A DNA stretch of 35,259 nucleotides, taken from NCBI GenBank assembly GCA_035651715.1, contig DASRFD010000034.1, positions 1 through 35,259 of the forward strand, in the 5' to 3' direction. The notes below the pieces were generated by a model. The model searched no databases. It was given only the letters and a program-made list of their open reading frames with translations, and was not told the DNA's origin. This DNA comes from Nevskia sp035651715. GTDB taxonomy: Bacteria > Pseudomonadota > Gammaproteobacteria > Nevskiales > Nevskiaceae. The position numbers were made by a program, and so were the translations under genes. This document shows positions 7,650 to 16,205 of the stretch, piece by piece (position 1 is the first letter of the stretch; every line of letters begins with the position of its first letter).

Positions 7650-9157
7650 ATGAAGGGTTTCGACGGCGCGCGTGTCCCTCATCCCTCGGGTGATCGCCTG
7701 GCGGCGCTGCTCGATGCCGCGGTCGATCCCATCGTCCTGATCAGCCCCCAGGGCCTGATCGCCGGCTTCAACCGCGCCGCCGAGCGCGTCTTCGGCTATC
7801 GCGAAGCCGAGGTGCTGGGCCGCAACGTCTCCATGCTGATGCCCCAGCCCTATCGCCAGGAGCACGACGGTTACCTGGAGCGCTACCTGGCCACCGGCGC
7901 GCCGCGCATCATCGGCATCGGCCGCGAAGTGGTGGCGCAGCGCAAGGACGGCACCACCTTCCCGATCGATCTGGCGGTGGGAGAGTTCGTCACCGGCGCC
8001 GAGCACGGCTTCGTCGGCATTCTGCGCGACATCACCCAGCGCAAGCGCCACGAAGCGGAGATCCGCGCCGCCACCGAGGAGCTGCGGCTGATCTTCGAGA
8101 ACACGCCGACCGCCATTACCATCACCGACGTCGATGGCCATGTGCTCGACGCCAATCGGGGCTGCGAGTCGCTGCTCGGCTACAGCACCGGCGAGCTCAG
8201 GGCATGCGCCATACCGACCTGATCGTCGCGGAGGACCGCGAGGCGGTGCGCGCGGACTTCGAACGCCTGCGCATCTCCGGCGACCGCTTCAGCCGCGAAA
8301 TCCGCTACCGCCGGCGGAGCGGAGAGAACCTTTACGGCCTGCTCCAGGCCGGCGTGGCGCGCGACGAGCGTGGCGATGCGTTGCTGATGATCTGCGAGAT
8401 CGTCGACCGCAGCCAGGTGTTCGAAGCGACGCGGGAGGCCGAGGAGCTGCGCACCCGCCTGGCCCATGTCGGCCGGGTGGGCACGCTCGGCGAGATGGTC
8501 AGCGGCATCGCCCACGAGGTCAACCAGCCCCTGACCGCCATTGCCAACTATGCCAGCGCCGCCCGGCGGCTGGTCCTGGGTGGCATGACCGATGCCGATG
8601 AGATGGTCACCATTCTCGACAAGATCGCGACCCAGGCGGATCGCGCCGGCCAGGTGATCCGCGGGCTGCGCAACATGACGCGCAAGCGCGAGTCGGTGCG
8701 CGAGCCGCTGGACTGCACGGCGCTGATCGCCGAGGCCACCAAGCTGGTGGAGTTCGAGCTGCGGGCGCGCGGCTGGAGGCTGGTCCTGAACCTGGAGCCG
8801 GGCCTGCCGCGCGTGCAGGGCGACGGCGTGCAGATCCAGCAGGTGTTGCTCAACCTGGTGCGCAACGGCGTGGAGGCGATGGGCGAGCAGGCCAGCGGCG
8901 ACAGCGTCACCATCGCGGCGTCATCAGCGGATCCATCGTGGCTGGAGATCAGCGTCAGCGACTGCGGCCCGGGCCTGAGCGCGGAAGCCGAGGAGCGGCT
9001 GTTCGAGCCTTTCTTCACCACCAAGTCGCAGGGCATGGGCCTGGGGCTGTCGATCTGCAAGTCGATCATGTCGGTGCATGGCGGGGAGCTGCGCTACCGG
9101 CGTAACCTGCGCGGAGGGGCGGAATTCGTCATGCGCTTGCCGGTGCTCGAGCAATGA
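7650..9157 (+). pseudogene. fixL: FixL-type haem-PAS oxygen sensor kinase, interrupted by a one-base frameshift
   Basis: Two frames make one FixL: 7650-8222 (two PAS domains) and a frame running to 9157 (rest of PAS2, then kinase). The first PAS has the haem-pocket signature YRQEHDGYLERY...PRIIGIGR. H72 matches the axial haem ligand of FixL, R78 and R92 match the two pocket arginines, and VAQRKDGTTFPIDLAVGE follows. The second part has the phospho-acceptor histidine in IAHEVNQPL, the N box NLVRNGVEAM, DCGPGL, and FEPFFTTKSQGMGLGLSI. Frames switch at a G run (8200-8202): one extra G would join GELR directly to GMRHTDL. Both halves are otherwise intact, so this is a recent mutation or a sequencing error. 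The kinase stop overlaps fixJ as ATGA. The two-PAS architecture is as in rhizobial FixL. Confidence 0.85.
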
Positions 9158-9789
9158 AGAAGGACACGGGGTCAGGGTTGGACACGGGGACGGTGTTCGT
9201 CGTCGACGACGAAGAGGCGGTGCGCGACAGCATCGCCCTGCTGCTGCGTTCGGTGGGGGTGCGCTCGCGCACCTTCGGCGACCCGCGTGAGTTCCTCGAC
9301 AGCTACCAGCCCGAACATCGCGGCTGCCTGGTGCTGGATATCCGCATGCCGCGCATGGGCGGCATGGAGGTGCAGCAGGAACTGAACCGGCGCGGCTGGG
9401 CCATTCCGGTGATCTTCGTCACCGGCCACGGCGACGTGCCGATGGCGGTGGAGGCAATGCGGGCCGGCGCGGTCGACTTCCTGCAAAAGCCCTTCAAGGA
9501 CGACGAACTGATCCGCCGCGTGCAGAAGGCGCTGCAACAGGATGCGCAGCTGCGGGAGCAGCTCAGCAGCCTGGAGCAGCTGCGCAGCCGCTACGACAGC
9601 CTCACCGCCCGCGAGCGGGAAATCGCCGGGCGGCTCGCCGACGGCGCGGCCAACAAGGCGGTGGCGATCGACCTCGGCCTGAGCGAGCGCACGGTGGAGC
9701 TGCACCGCGCCCACATCATGCAGAAGATGGAGGCGCGCGGCCTGGCGCAGCTGGTGCAGATGCTGATGCAGCTGAAACCCCGGGACTGA
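9154..9789 (+). CDS. fixJ: FixJ-type response regulator
   Basis: The protein has 211 residues. A receiver domain (VVDDEEAVRDS at 17-27, phospho-acceptor D62 in LVLDIRMP, VTGHGD with the switch threonine, KPF lysine) is followed by a coiled linker (about 130-150) and a LuxR-type helix-turn-helix (LTAREREIAGRLADG...AVAIDLGLSERTVELHRAHIMQKM). This is the FixJ/NarL layout. It overlaps the kinase gene by 4 nt, so the two are translated together. Known FixJ proteins activate fixK-type crp/fnr genes under low oxygen. No such regulator gene is in this window, but eight boxes of the kind FixK binds are, which makes a FixLJ-to-FixK cascade plausible (inference). Confidence 0.93.
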   Translation: MKKDTGSGLDTGTVFVVDDEEAVRDSIALLLRSVGVRSRTFGDPREFLDSYQPEHRGCLVLDIRMPRMGGMEVQQELNRRGWAIPVIFVTGHGDVPMAVEAMRAGAVDFLQKPFKDDELIRRVQKALQQDAQLREQLSSLEQLRSRYDSLTAREREIAGRLADGAANKAVAIDLGLSERTVELHRAHIMQKMEARGLAQLVQMLMQLKPRD

Positions 9790-9794
9790 TCGCT

Positions 9795-11105
9795 TCAGCG
9801 CCCCTGGTCGACGCTGCCGGCGAATAGCCGCACGCCGCGCGCCCGGTCGAGCGGCAGCGCCGCCCCGGCCTCGAGCTCGAGATTGACCAGCCAGTTGACG
9901 CGCACGCGCAGGCCCAGCGCGATCGAGCTGTAGGCGGCCGGGCCATGCAGGTGGTGAAGGTCGGCGAAGGCGTTGCCGGCTTCCACCGTCGCCAGCAGGC
10001 GCAGCCAGCTCGGGCCGACCGGCCGGAGGTAGGCACCGGCCAGGTAGTACCCGGTATCGCCTTCGACGAAGGTGGAGGGATACCCGCGCAGCGTCCGCTG
10101 GCCTCCCAGGGTGTAGAAGTCGTGGGTTCGCCCCGGCGCGCCGCCGAGGTACAAGCCGCCGCTGCCCAGCAGCTCGAGCGTCTGGTGCGGAGTGGCTCCG
10201 ACCTGCCAGTCGCGCCGCCAGGCCACGCTGCCGCTGGCCGAGCTGTAGTTGGCGGCCAGCCCGTCGAGGGAGTACTGCGTGCTGACCCGCAAGCGCTGTC
10301 CCTGCTCGCTGTAGATCAGGTAGCGCAGGTCGTTGTAGGTGGCCGAAAACGCCGGGCCGAGCGCGTAGCTGGCGGAGCGGGGGGCGAATGCGCCGCTGGG
10401 CGAGTCGCGCTGCCAGTCCAGCCCGGCGCCCAGGCTCCAGCCGGCACTGGGGTGCTGGGCGGACAGGGCATAGCTGCCGCCCAGCGCCGCGCTCTCGAAG
10501 ACCTCATGGTAGGGCCGCCCCTGCGCATCGAGCGAATCCTGGTTGCTCAACCCCAGGGAGCCGGACAGGCCGTAGGGGCTGCCGCCCAGGAAAGGCGCGT
10601 TGTAGCCGAGCTGGAGCTGGGTATTCGCGGTCTTGTCCGGGTCGCGGAAGCGGCGGCGCATCGCTTGGAGGTTGAGGGTGTGGTTCAGGCCCCACAGGTT
10701 GTTCCAGCGCAGCTGCGCGCCATAGCCGTACTCGCCGCTGCCGTTGCCCTCGACCCGTGGCACCGGGAGCAGCGGCCACTTTTCCTTGACGGTGAACAGC
10801 AGCCTGACGCCGCCGGGCAGCGGCTGCAGCTCCGCTGCGACCGAGCGAAACAGGCCCAGGTCCTGAATCGCCTGCCGGCTGCGCTCGATCCTTGCCGGAT
10901 CCGCCGGATCGCCGACCCTGACGGTGATTTCGCGCAGCATGGTCTGCGGCCGGGTGATTCCGTTGCCGGCGAACTCGATGCTCCGTATCGCCGGCCACTG
11001 GCCGGCCAGGACGCGCGACACCATGCCCAGGGCGAGGAGCAAGAGCAGGGACAGGCGCAGCGCGGCTGCGCCGCTGGGCCACTCGCTTGGACCGTCGCTC
11101 CTCAC
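9795..11105 (-). CDS. Small BamA/TamA-like outer-membrane beta-barrel protein with one POTRA-like domain
   Basis: The protein has 436 residues. A hydrophobic signal region (about 14-35) precedes one POTRA-like domain (RSIEFAGNGITRPQTMLREI...QDLGLFRSVAAEL, ending at LLFTVKEKWP). A barrel then fills the rest, with aromatic-glycine beta-strands and GGQRTLRGYP, the conserved strand motif of the Omp85 superfamily. BamA has five POTRA domains and TamA three, so this is a minimal Omp85-type protein. Its substrate is unknown: it could insert or secrete a protein or be a lipid-linked porin. The GTG start 11105 follows GAGAAAG at short spacing. The gene ends 5 bases after fixJ (convergent). An FNR-type box at 11180 with -10 TAACTT is correctly placed upstream. 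Confidence 0.8.
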   Translation of the reverse strand: MRSDGPSEWPSGAAALRLSLLLLLALGMVSRVLAGQWPAIRSIEFAGNGITRPQTMLREITVRVGDPADPARIERSRQAIQDLGLFRSVAAELQPLPGGVRLLFTVKEKWPLLPVPRVEGNGSGEYGYGAQLRWNNLWGLNHTLNLQAMRRRFRDPDKTANTQLQLGYNAPFLGGSPYGLSGSLGLSNQDSLDAQGRPYHEVFESAALGGSYALSAQHPSAGWSLGAGLDWQRDSPSGAFAPRSASYALGPAFSATYNDLRYLIYSEQGQRLRVSTQYSLDGLAANYSSASGSVAWRRDWQVGATPHQTLELLGSGGLYLGGAPGRTHDFYTLGGQRTLRGYPSTFVEGDTGYYLAGAYLRPVGPSWLRLLATVEAGNAFADLHHLHGPAAYSSIALGLRVRVNWLVNLELEAGAALPLDRARGVRLFAGSVDQGR

Positions 11106-11179
11106 GCTTTCTCAGGCCTCGCATCCGAAACGCTCGGGAATCCTCAGCGCGAAGTTAGTCGGCGCCACGGTGGAAGTCA

Positions 11180-11193
11180 TTGATTAAGGTCAA
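11180..11193 (-). promoter_or_regulatory. FNR/FixK/ANR-type box for the Omp85-like gene
   Basis: The plus strand reads TTGATTAAGGTCAA. Read leftward at -41.5 it predicts start near 11145, with -10 TAACTT at 11157-11152. It is paired with a second box 32 bp away that fits the divergent pilU gene. Confidence 0.72.
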
Positions 11194-11211
11194 GAGCCGA
11201 CGGTCGCCCGC

Positions 11212-11225
11212 TTGACCCAGGTCAA
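11212..11225 (+). promoter_or_regulatory. FNR/FixK/ANR-type box for the pilU-fpr unit
   Basis: TTGACCCAGGTCAA. Read rightward at -41.5 it predicts start near 11260, with -10 TAGTTT at 11248-11253 and a leader of about 44 nt to the ATPase start. The divergent gene has its own box. Confidence 0.72.
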
Positions 11226-11303
11226 TGAAGGGCGCGCTGTATCGCGTTAGTTTGTTCGCTATCCGGGCGCAGGACGCCCGCCACATCGCCCGACACCACC
11301 GCC

Positions 11304-12446
11304 ATGGCCGACCTGCAACAGTTGCTCAAGCTGATGATCGAGAGCGGTGCTTCGGACATGTTCCTCACCTGCGGCGCCACCCCGCGCATGAAGGTCGAGG
11401 GCAACACCTATCCGGTGAAGGGCGAGTTGTTGAAGAGGGGCGAGGTGCATGAGTTAGCCCAGGCGCTGATGAACGAACGCCAGAAAGCGGCCTTCGACGA
11501 AACCATGGAGGCCAACCTCTCCTATTCCTTCGGCACTGCCGGGCGCTTCCGCATCAATGTGTTCCAGCAGCGCGGCGAGGCGGGCATGGTCATCCGCCAG
11601 ATCAAGCCGTCGGTGGCCTCCTTCCGGGAACTGGGGCTGCCCGAGCAGTGCGCCGGCCTGGCCATGCTGCCGCGCGGCCTGGTGCTGTTCGTGGGCGCGG
11701 CCGGCTCCGGCAAGAGCACGTCCCTGGCGGCGATGATCAACCACCGCGCCGCCAACGCCGGCGGCCATATCCTGACGATCGAGGATCCGATCGAGTTCCT
11801 GTTCAAGCATAACCGCGCCCTAGTCGACCAGCGCGAGGTGTCGGTGGATACGCGCAGCTTCGGCGACGCCCTGCGCAACGCCATGCGCGAAGCGCCGGAC
11901 GTGATCATGATCGGCGAAATCCGCGACCAGGAAACTGCGCGCTACGCGATGAGCTATGCCGACACCGGGCACCTGTGCCTGTCGACCCTGCATGCCAATA
12001 CCGCCGACCAGGCGATGGAACGGCTGCTCAACTTCTTCCCGCAGCAGGCACACAAGCAAGTCCTGATGGACCTGTCCATGAACCTGAAGGCGGTGATTTC
12101 GCAGCGGCTGATCCCTACGCTGGACGGCAAGGCGGCCCTGGCGACCGAAGTGCTGCTGTCGACCTTGCATGTTTCCGAGCTGATCCGCGAGGGGCGCATC
12201 AACGAGCTCAAGGAAGCCATGGCCAAGGGCAACGACAGCGGCATGCACAGCTTCGACCAGTCGCTCTACGATCTTTACGAGGCCGGGCGCATCAGCCTGG
12301 ACGAGGCCAGGCGCAACGCGGACTCGCGCACCGACCTGGCCCTGCGCATCCGCCTCTCGGAGCGCCGCACCGTCGCGGATGCCCCGAATCTGACCATGGC
12401 GGAAACGCCGCAGGAAAAGGGCAGGCTGCATCACTCGCGCAAGTAG
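11304..12446 (+). CDS. PilU/PilT-family type IV pilus retraction ATPase
   Basis: This 380-residue secretion-superfamily ATPase has Walker A GAAGSGKST (131-139), the Asp box TIEDPIEF, Walker B and following residues MIGEIRDQET, and the His box LSTLHANTADQAMERL. The N-terminus LLKLMIESGASDMFLTCGATPRMKVEG is the PilT-like N-terminal domain. Its length and extended C-terminus fit PilU better than PilT (about 345 residues). PilU works with PilT to power pilus retraction. No other pilus gene is nearby and no pilT partner adjoins it, which is unusual, since pilU commonly follows pilT. An FNR-type box upstream suggests low-oxygen control of retraction or twitching. A ferredoxin-NADP reductase follows 33 nt downstream. 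Confidence 0.9.
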   Translation: MADLQQLLKLMIESGASDMFLTCGATPRMKVEGNTYPVKGELLKRGEVHELAQALMNERQKAAFDETMEANLSYSFGTAGRFRINVFQQRGEAGMVIRQIKPSVASFRELGLPEQCAGLAMLPRGLVLFVGAAGSGKSTSLAAMINHRAANAGGHILTIEDPIEFLFKHNRALVDQREVSVDTRSFGDALRNAMREAPDVIMIGEIRDQETARYAMSYADTGHLCLSTLHANTADQAMERLLNFFPQQAHKQVLMDLSMNLKAVISQRLIPTLDGKAALATEVLLSTLHVSELIREGRINELKEAMAKGNDSGMHSFDQSLYDLYEAGRISLDEARRNADSRTDLALRIRLSERRTVADAPNLTMAETPQEKGRLHHSRK

Positions 12447-12479
12447 CGCTTGCGGCGTTCAGCCCATCGGAGCCCAGGC

Positions 12480-13256
12480 ATGGCCGCATACGGCATCGAA
12501 CACGTGGTGGATGTCCGCCACTGGAACGACAGCCTGTTCAGCTTCAAGACCAGCCGCGACGAGTCGCTGCGCTTCCTCAATGGCCAGTTCGTGATGATCG
12601 GCCTGGAAGTGGAGGGCCGGCCGCTGCTGCGGGCCTACAGCATCGCCAGCGCCAACTACGAGGACCTGCTGGAATTCTTCAGCATCAAGGTGCCGAACGG
12701 ACCGCTGACTTCACGGCTGCAGCACATCAGGCCCGGCGACGAGATCCTGGTGGGCCGCAAGCCGGTCGGCACCCTGCTGCTGCAGGACCTGCGCCCGGGC
12801 AGGTGCCTGTACTTGTTGAGCACGGGCACCGGCCTGGCGCCTTTCCTGAGCATCATCAAGGACCCGGAGCTTTACGAGCGTTTCGAAAAGATCGTGCTGG
12901 TGCACGGCGTGCGGGAAGTCGCCGACCTGGCCTACCGCGACTTCATCACGCGCGAGCTTCCGGCCAGCGAGTACATCGGCGACCAGGCCCGCAATCAGCT
13001 GCTCTATTACCCGGTGGTGACGCGGGAACAGTTCGTCCACCAGGGCAGGATCCCGGACCTGATCGCCAGCGGCCGGCTCTGCGCCGATCTTGCCCTGCCC
13101 ATGCTCGATGCGGCGGCCGACCGCGCCATGCTCTGCGGCAGCCCGGCCATGCTCAGGGACACGTGCGCGATGCTGGACCGCCTGGGGTTCGCACGGTCGC
13201 CGCAACAGGGCGTAACCGGCGATTACGTGATCGAGCGGGCCTTCGTCGACAAGTAA
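12480..13256 (+). CDS. fpr: Ferredoxin/flavodoxin-NADP+ reductase
   Basis: This 258-residue flavoenzyme moves electrons between NADPH and ferredoxin or flavodoxin. The FAD-binding motif RAYSIAS is at 51-57, the FAD phosphate/isoalloxazine loop is near VPNGPLTSRL (71-80), and the NADP-binding motif STGTGLAPF is at 114-122. The C-terminus VIERAFVDK matches the bacterial Fpr ending that stacks on FAD. ATG 12480 was chosen because GGAGCCCAGG precedes it and the protein begins as family members do. A longer frame from 12450 is unlikely. It follows the PilU-like gene closely and probably shares its transcript. No ferredoxin gene is in the window. Role in redox balance under oxygen shortage is inferred from the shared FNR-type box. 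Confidence 0.9.
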   Translation: MAAYGIEHVVDVRHWNDSLFSFKTSRDESLRFLNGQFVMIGLEVEGRPLLRAYSIASANYEDLLEFFSIKVPNGPLTSRLQHIRPGDEILVGRKPVGTLLLQDLRPGRCLYLLSTGTGLAPFLSIIKDPELYERFEKIVLVHGVREVADLAYRDFITRELPASEYIGDQARNQLLYYPVVTREQFVHQGRIPDLIASGRLCADLALPMLDAAADRAMLCGSPAMLRDTCAMLDRLGFARSPQQGVTGDYVIERAFVDK

Positions 13257-13595
13257 TCAGAAGCGGCTCTGCACCGAGTGAGCGCGGGAGCCCGCATACG
13301 AAGAGGCGGATCCGCCGCCGGCCTCGGGCCTGCGCGCGTGCGCGGCTGAGCGGCGGCGGGGTGCGATCCGGTAGACCAGCTCCGCGGCGGCGGCGAACAG
13401 CGCGGCGATGAGGAATAGGCTGGATACCGCGGCGGCGGCCTGCGGCGGCGGAGCGTGGGCCCGGGGGGTCGCGGCAATGTGCTGCCCCGCATGTGCCGGA
13501 GCCGGTGGGTACGACAGCCCGGCCACGCTGAGCGTAGCGGGCGTCGGGCTGGCCCCGGCCTGCAGGAAGACGCTCTGGACGTCGTGCTTGATCAT
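13257..13595 (-). CDS. Small single-pass membrane protein of unknown function
   Basis: I do not recognise this 112-residue protein. It has a Pro/Ala-rich N-terminal half (about 15-52), one strongly hydrophobic segment (AAAAVSSLFLIAALFAAAAELVY, residues about 55-77) and a basic Ala/Arg/Ser-rich tail starting RIAPRRRSAAHARR, which would place the tail in the cytoplasm. ATG 13595 is preceded by GGGGAC at a good distance. Its stop abuts the stop of fpr (convergent). The gene follows the phosphoketolase operon on the same strand, but two hairpins lie between them. Low complexity makes chance coding possible. Confidence 0.5.
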   Translation of the reverse strand: MIKHDVQSVFLQAGASPTPATLSVAGLSYPPAPAHAGQHIAATPRAHAPPPQAAAAVSSLFLIAALFAAAAELVYRIAPRRRSAAHARRPEAGGGSASSYAGSRAHSVQSRF

Positions 13596-13640
13596 CGCGG
13601 GTCCCCGAATAGGTATGGGTTCAGCATGTGCCCGCCGGCC

Positions 13641-13681
13641 TTGCGGAACCATCCGCAATTCCCGCAGGGCCGTTGCGGGAA
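13641..13681 (-). terminator. Double hairpin after the phosphoketolase operon
   Basis: Two perfect inverted repeats lie next to each other: TTCCCGCA/TGCGGGAA (13659-13666 and 13674-13681, 7-base loop) and TTGCGGA/TCCGCAA (13641-13647 and 13652-13658, 4-base loop). They share the core GCGGAA/TTCCGC-like bases and follow the stop at 13746. There is no T-run, so factor-independent termination is uncertain. They could instead be mRNA-stabilising structures or part of the small gene's promoter. Confidence 0.45.
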
Positions 13682-13745
13682 GTACGTAGCCCCAGGGAAG
13701 CCGCCCGCGCCCGGCGCCGCCAGTTTCAGCCTGCGCAGCCGCCCC

Positions 13746-16205
13746 TCAAGGCACCGAATCCAGAAGCGGATTCGGATCCGCCAGCCCGTCCATCGCGGCG
13801 AGCTCGTCCCGGGTCAGCACCGCTTCCGGCAGCAGGTGCAGCAGCTCGGCGCAGTGCCGCAGCAGGTGCATCCAGGAGCAGCCGTTGGCATAAAGCAGCC
13901 CGGCCGTACTCATGGTCCCGCCGCTGTTGCGGTACCCGGCCGCCTTGATCGTTCCTTGCAGCCTGGGACCGAGCAGGCCCCAGATCGGCTCGGGATGGGT
14001 GTGCGTGACCAGCAGGTGGCGGTCGATGCCGACGTACAGGTCGTCGATATGCAGATCGCTGAGCGCATGGGCCCGCTCCCCGGCACTGCGGGGGCGGCGC
14101 AGACGCCCGGGCTCTGCGATGCAGACCACGGCGTGGGCGATGTCGCGCGTCCGCAGCCGCGCCGATGCCTTCAGGGCTTCGGCGAACTGGTAGGCCCCGA
14201 CCGCGGTGATCGCCAGGCAGGCGTCGGCCTGGCGGTGGCCGGCCCAGTCGGGCCGCAGGGCGCCATGGCGCCCCAGCTCCTGGGCCTCCTCCGGGGTCAG
14301 GAACAGGGGCGTTTCCTGCTTGGGGCAGACCACGGTCCAGATCTGCCCCCGGGTGCGGTAAACCTCCTGCATCGTCGCGGCGGCGCTGTTGTAGTCAACC
14401 GGGAACAGCACGCGCGAAATGTCGGAAGGCTCGGCCAGCAGCGCCTCGCAGGCGGTCGGATCCTGGTGCGAGCGCTCGTTCTTGGCGTTCTCCCAGGTGT
14501 GCGAGGTCAGCACCAGCGGCCAGGAAAGCCAGCGTGGCGGCGCACCGGCCGCGCCGGCCTGGTCGGCGAAGATCAGTTCCTGCCGCAGCGCCGAGACCAT
14601 CTTCACGGCAAAGGCCTCGTAGGTTACGACGATATTGATGCCGCCCTTGTTGCCGAGGGCGGCGCAAACCACGGCCTCCTCGTTGAGCGCCGTGATGATC
14701 TCGCCCGACAGCGATTCCGCTTCCGGCCGCTCGACGTCCACCACGCGGTGGCGCAGCTGGGCCAGGGTGCGCGTCATATGGTTGGAGCTGCTCTCGTCGG
14801 GGTTGCCGAAGCGCGGCCGCAGCCCGGGGTTGTCGCGCACGGTGGCGGCAAAGGCCTCGTCGACCGCCGCCATCGGCGAGCGCGCCGTCCAGTACGCCGG
14901 GCTGCGCCGCCGTTCCTCCAGCGCCATCCAGGCGGGCTCGGGCAGCCTCGCGGGGCCGACATCGCGGCGGGCCAGGGGAACATCGCGCTCGCGGACGCGG
15001 TTGCCCGCGCAGCCGAAATGCAGCAGGGCGTCCCGCAAATCCGCCTCCGCGACCCACAGCTTTTGCGCCGCCAGGTTGAACAGGCGCGCCGATTCGGCGT
15101 CGCGCGCGGGGATTCCCGGCAGCGGCAGGTTGTGCGCGGCGTTACTGCCCTCGCCGTAGAAGCCGGCCCCCTTCGGGGCTACCGCCACGCCGTAAGGCAG
15201 CCGCACCGGATAGCGGGCCTTGTTCGAGCGAATCAGCGCGGCCTGCTCCTGCAGGCTCGCTTCCATGTACCAGACCGCCCAGGCGAACGCCGCGGGATCG
15301 CGGCCGTCCAGCAGCAGGGGCTCGAAGCCGTTCAGGCTCAGGTGCTGCATCAGCCAGCGCGGGCCGCCTTCCTGCTCCGTCATGGTCCGGCTGTCGATGC
15401 GCCGGCCGTTGGCGATCATGATCGGCGTCACCAGGCCGCAGTCCTCGGCGCGCCACCAGCGCGGCGCCCAGTCGCTGCCGCGCTGCTCCTCGAAGGCGCC
15501 GTCGCTGAGATAGGCGACGAGCCGCTCTCCGGGCAGCGGCATGTGCGGATACAGCAGTTCGGCGAAGCCGAGGAAGCCGCCCTCGATCATCGAACCCGCG
15601 GTATGGATGTTGACGTGGCTGCCCAGCGGCGATTCGGCGCGGCCGTGCCGGTCGAGGCGCATCGAATAGAAGTCCTGGGCGAAGCGGCTCAGCCCGGCAT
15701 CGCTCAGGTCGTAACGCACGGCATGGGCCGGTTCCATGTTGCCGACCAGCGCGTTGAGGCTGTCGATCGCGGAAACGCAGTGGCCCTGGCCCATGAGCCA
15801 GGCCCGGGTGGTGCCGGTCAGCACGTCCAGGCCGAGCAGGCCGGCGTAAGCCGGCACCATGTTGAGCGAGCCGCCGAGGTGCCCCTGGGGCGAGGCCTTG
15901 AAATCCCCGGCGTGCAGCACGCGGCCGTCCAGATGGACGTGCCTGGCGTAGGCGGCGTGGATCACCAGCCAGAGGCCGGCGCTGGCGAGACGGTCCAGGG
16001 CGCGCATCACGTCGTAGAACGGGAAGCCGTCGCCGCGGACATCGGCGGCGCGCAGCGCCTGGGCCATGCCGTGGACGCGCAACTGGGTCGCGGGAAGATG
16101 GCGGATCACGCCGTAGCCCTCGGCCCAGGCGCCGAAGTCGGGATCCTGGTGGGCCAGTTCGCGGCACAGCGCCGCGGCGTCGGTATCGGGAAGGGGGTCA
16201 GTCAT
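13746..16205 (-). CDS. Divergent phosphoketolase-family (XFP-like) thiamine-diphosphate enzyme
   Basis: The 819-residue length and C-terminal half are those of xylulose-5-P/fructose-6-P phosphoketolases (sugar phosphate + Pi to acetyl-P + aldose phosphate). Matching stretches are SHVNIHTAGSMIEGG (196-210), EEAVVCAALGNKGGINIVVTYEAF, LTSHTWENAKNERSHQDP and VVCPKQETPLFLT. Several N-terminal active-site motifs differ: GPGHG-type is MGQGHC (138-143), and the diphosphate-binding GDGEAE-type motif is SDGAFEE (234-240), with its partner Asn in IANGRRI (N266). Some databases label this sub-family xylulose 5-phosphate 3-epimerase, so the substrate or reaction may not be the classic one. It overlaps acetate kinase by 8 nt as the last gene of a five-gene operon. 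That supports acetyl-P as product. Confidence 0.82.
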   Translation of the reverse strand: MTDPLPDTDAAALCRELAHQDPDFGAWAEGYGVIRHLPATQLRVHGMAQALRAADVRGDGFPFYDVMRALDRLASAGLWLVIHAAYARHVHLDGRVLHAGDFKASPQGHLGGSLNMVPAYAGLLGLDVLTGTTRAWLMGQGHCVSAIDSLNALVGNMEPAHAVRYDLSDAGLSRFAQDFYSMRLDRHGRAESPLGSHVNIHTAGSMIEGGFLGFAELLYPHMPLPGERLVAYLSDGAFEEQRGSDWAPRWWRAEDCGLVTPIMIANGRRIDSRTMTEQEGGPRWLMQHLSLNGFEPLLLDGRDPAAFAWAVWYMEASLQEQAALIRSNKARYPVRLPYGVAVAPKGAGFYGEGSNAAHNLPLPGIPARDAESARLFNLAAQKLWVAEADLRDALLHFGCAGNRVRERDVPLARRDVGPARLPEPAWMALEERRRSPAYWTARSPMAAVDEAFAATVRDNPGLRPRFGNPDESSSNHMTRTLAQLRHRVVDVERPEAESLSGEIITALNEEAVVCAALGNKGGINIVVTYEAFAVKMVSALRQELIFADQAGAAGAPPRWLSWPLVLTSHTWENAKNERSHQDPTACEALLAEPSDISRVLFPVDYNSAAATMQEVYRTRGQIWTVVCPKQETPLFLTPEEAQELGRHGALRPDWAGHRQADACLAITAVGAYQFAEALKASARLRTRDIAHAVVCIAEPGRLRRPRSAGERAHALSDLHIDDLYVGIDRHLLVTHTHPEPIWGLLGPRLQGTIKAAGYRNSGGTMSTAGLLYANGCSWMHLLRHCAELLHLLPEAVLTRDELAAMDGLADPNPLLDSVP

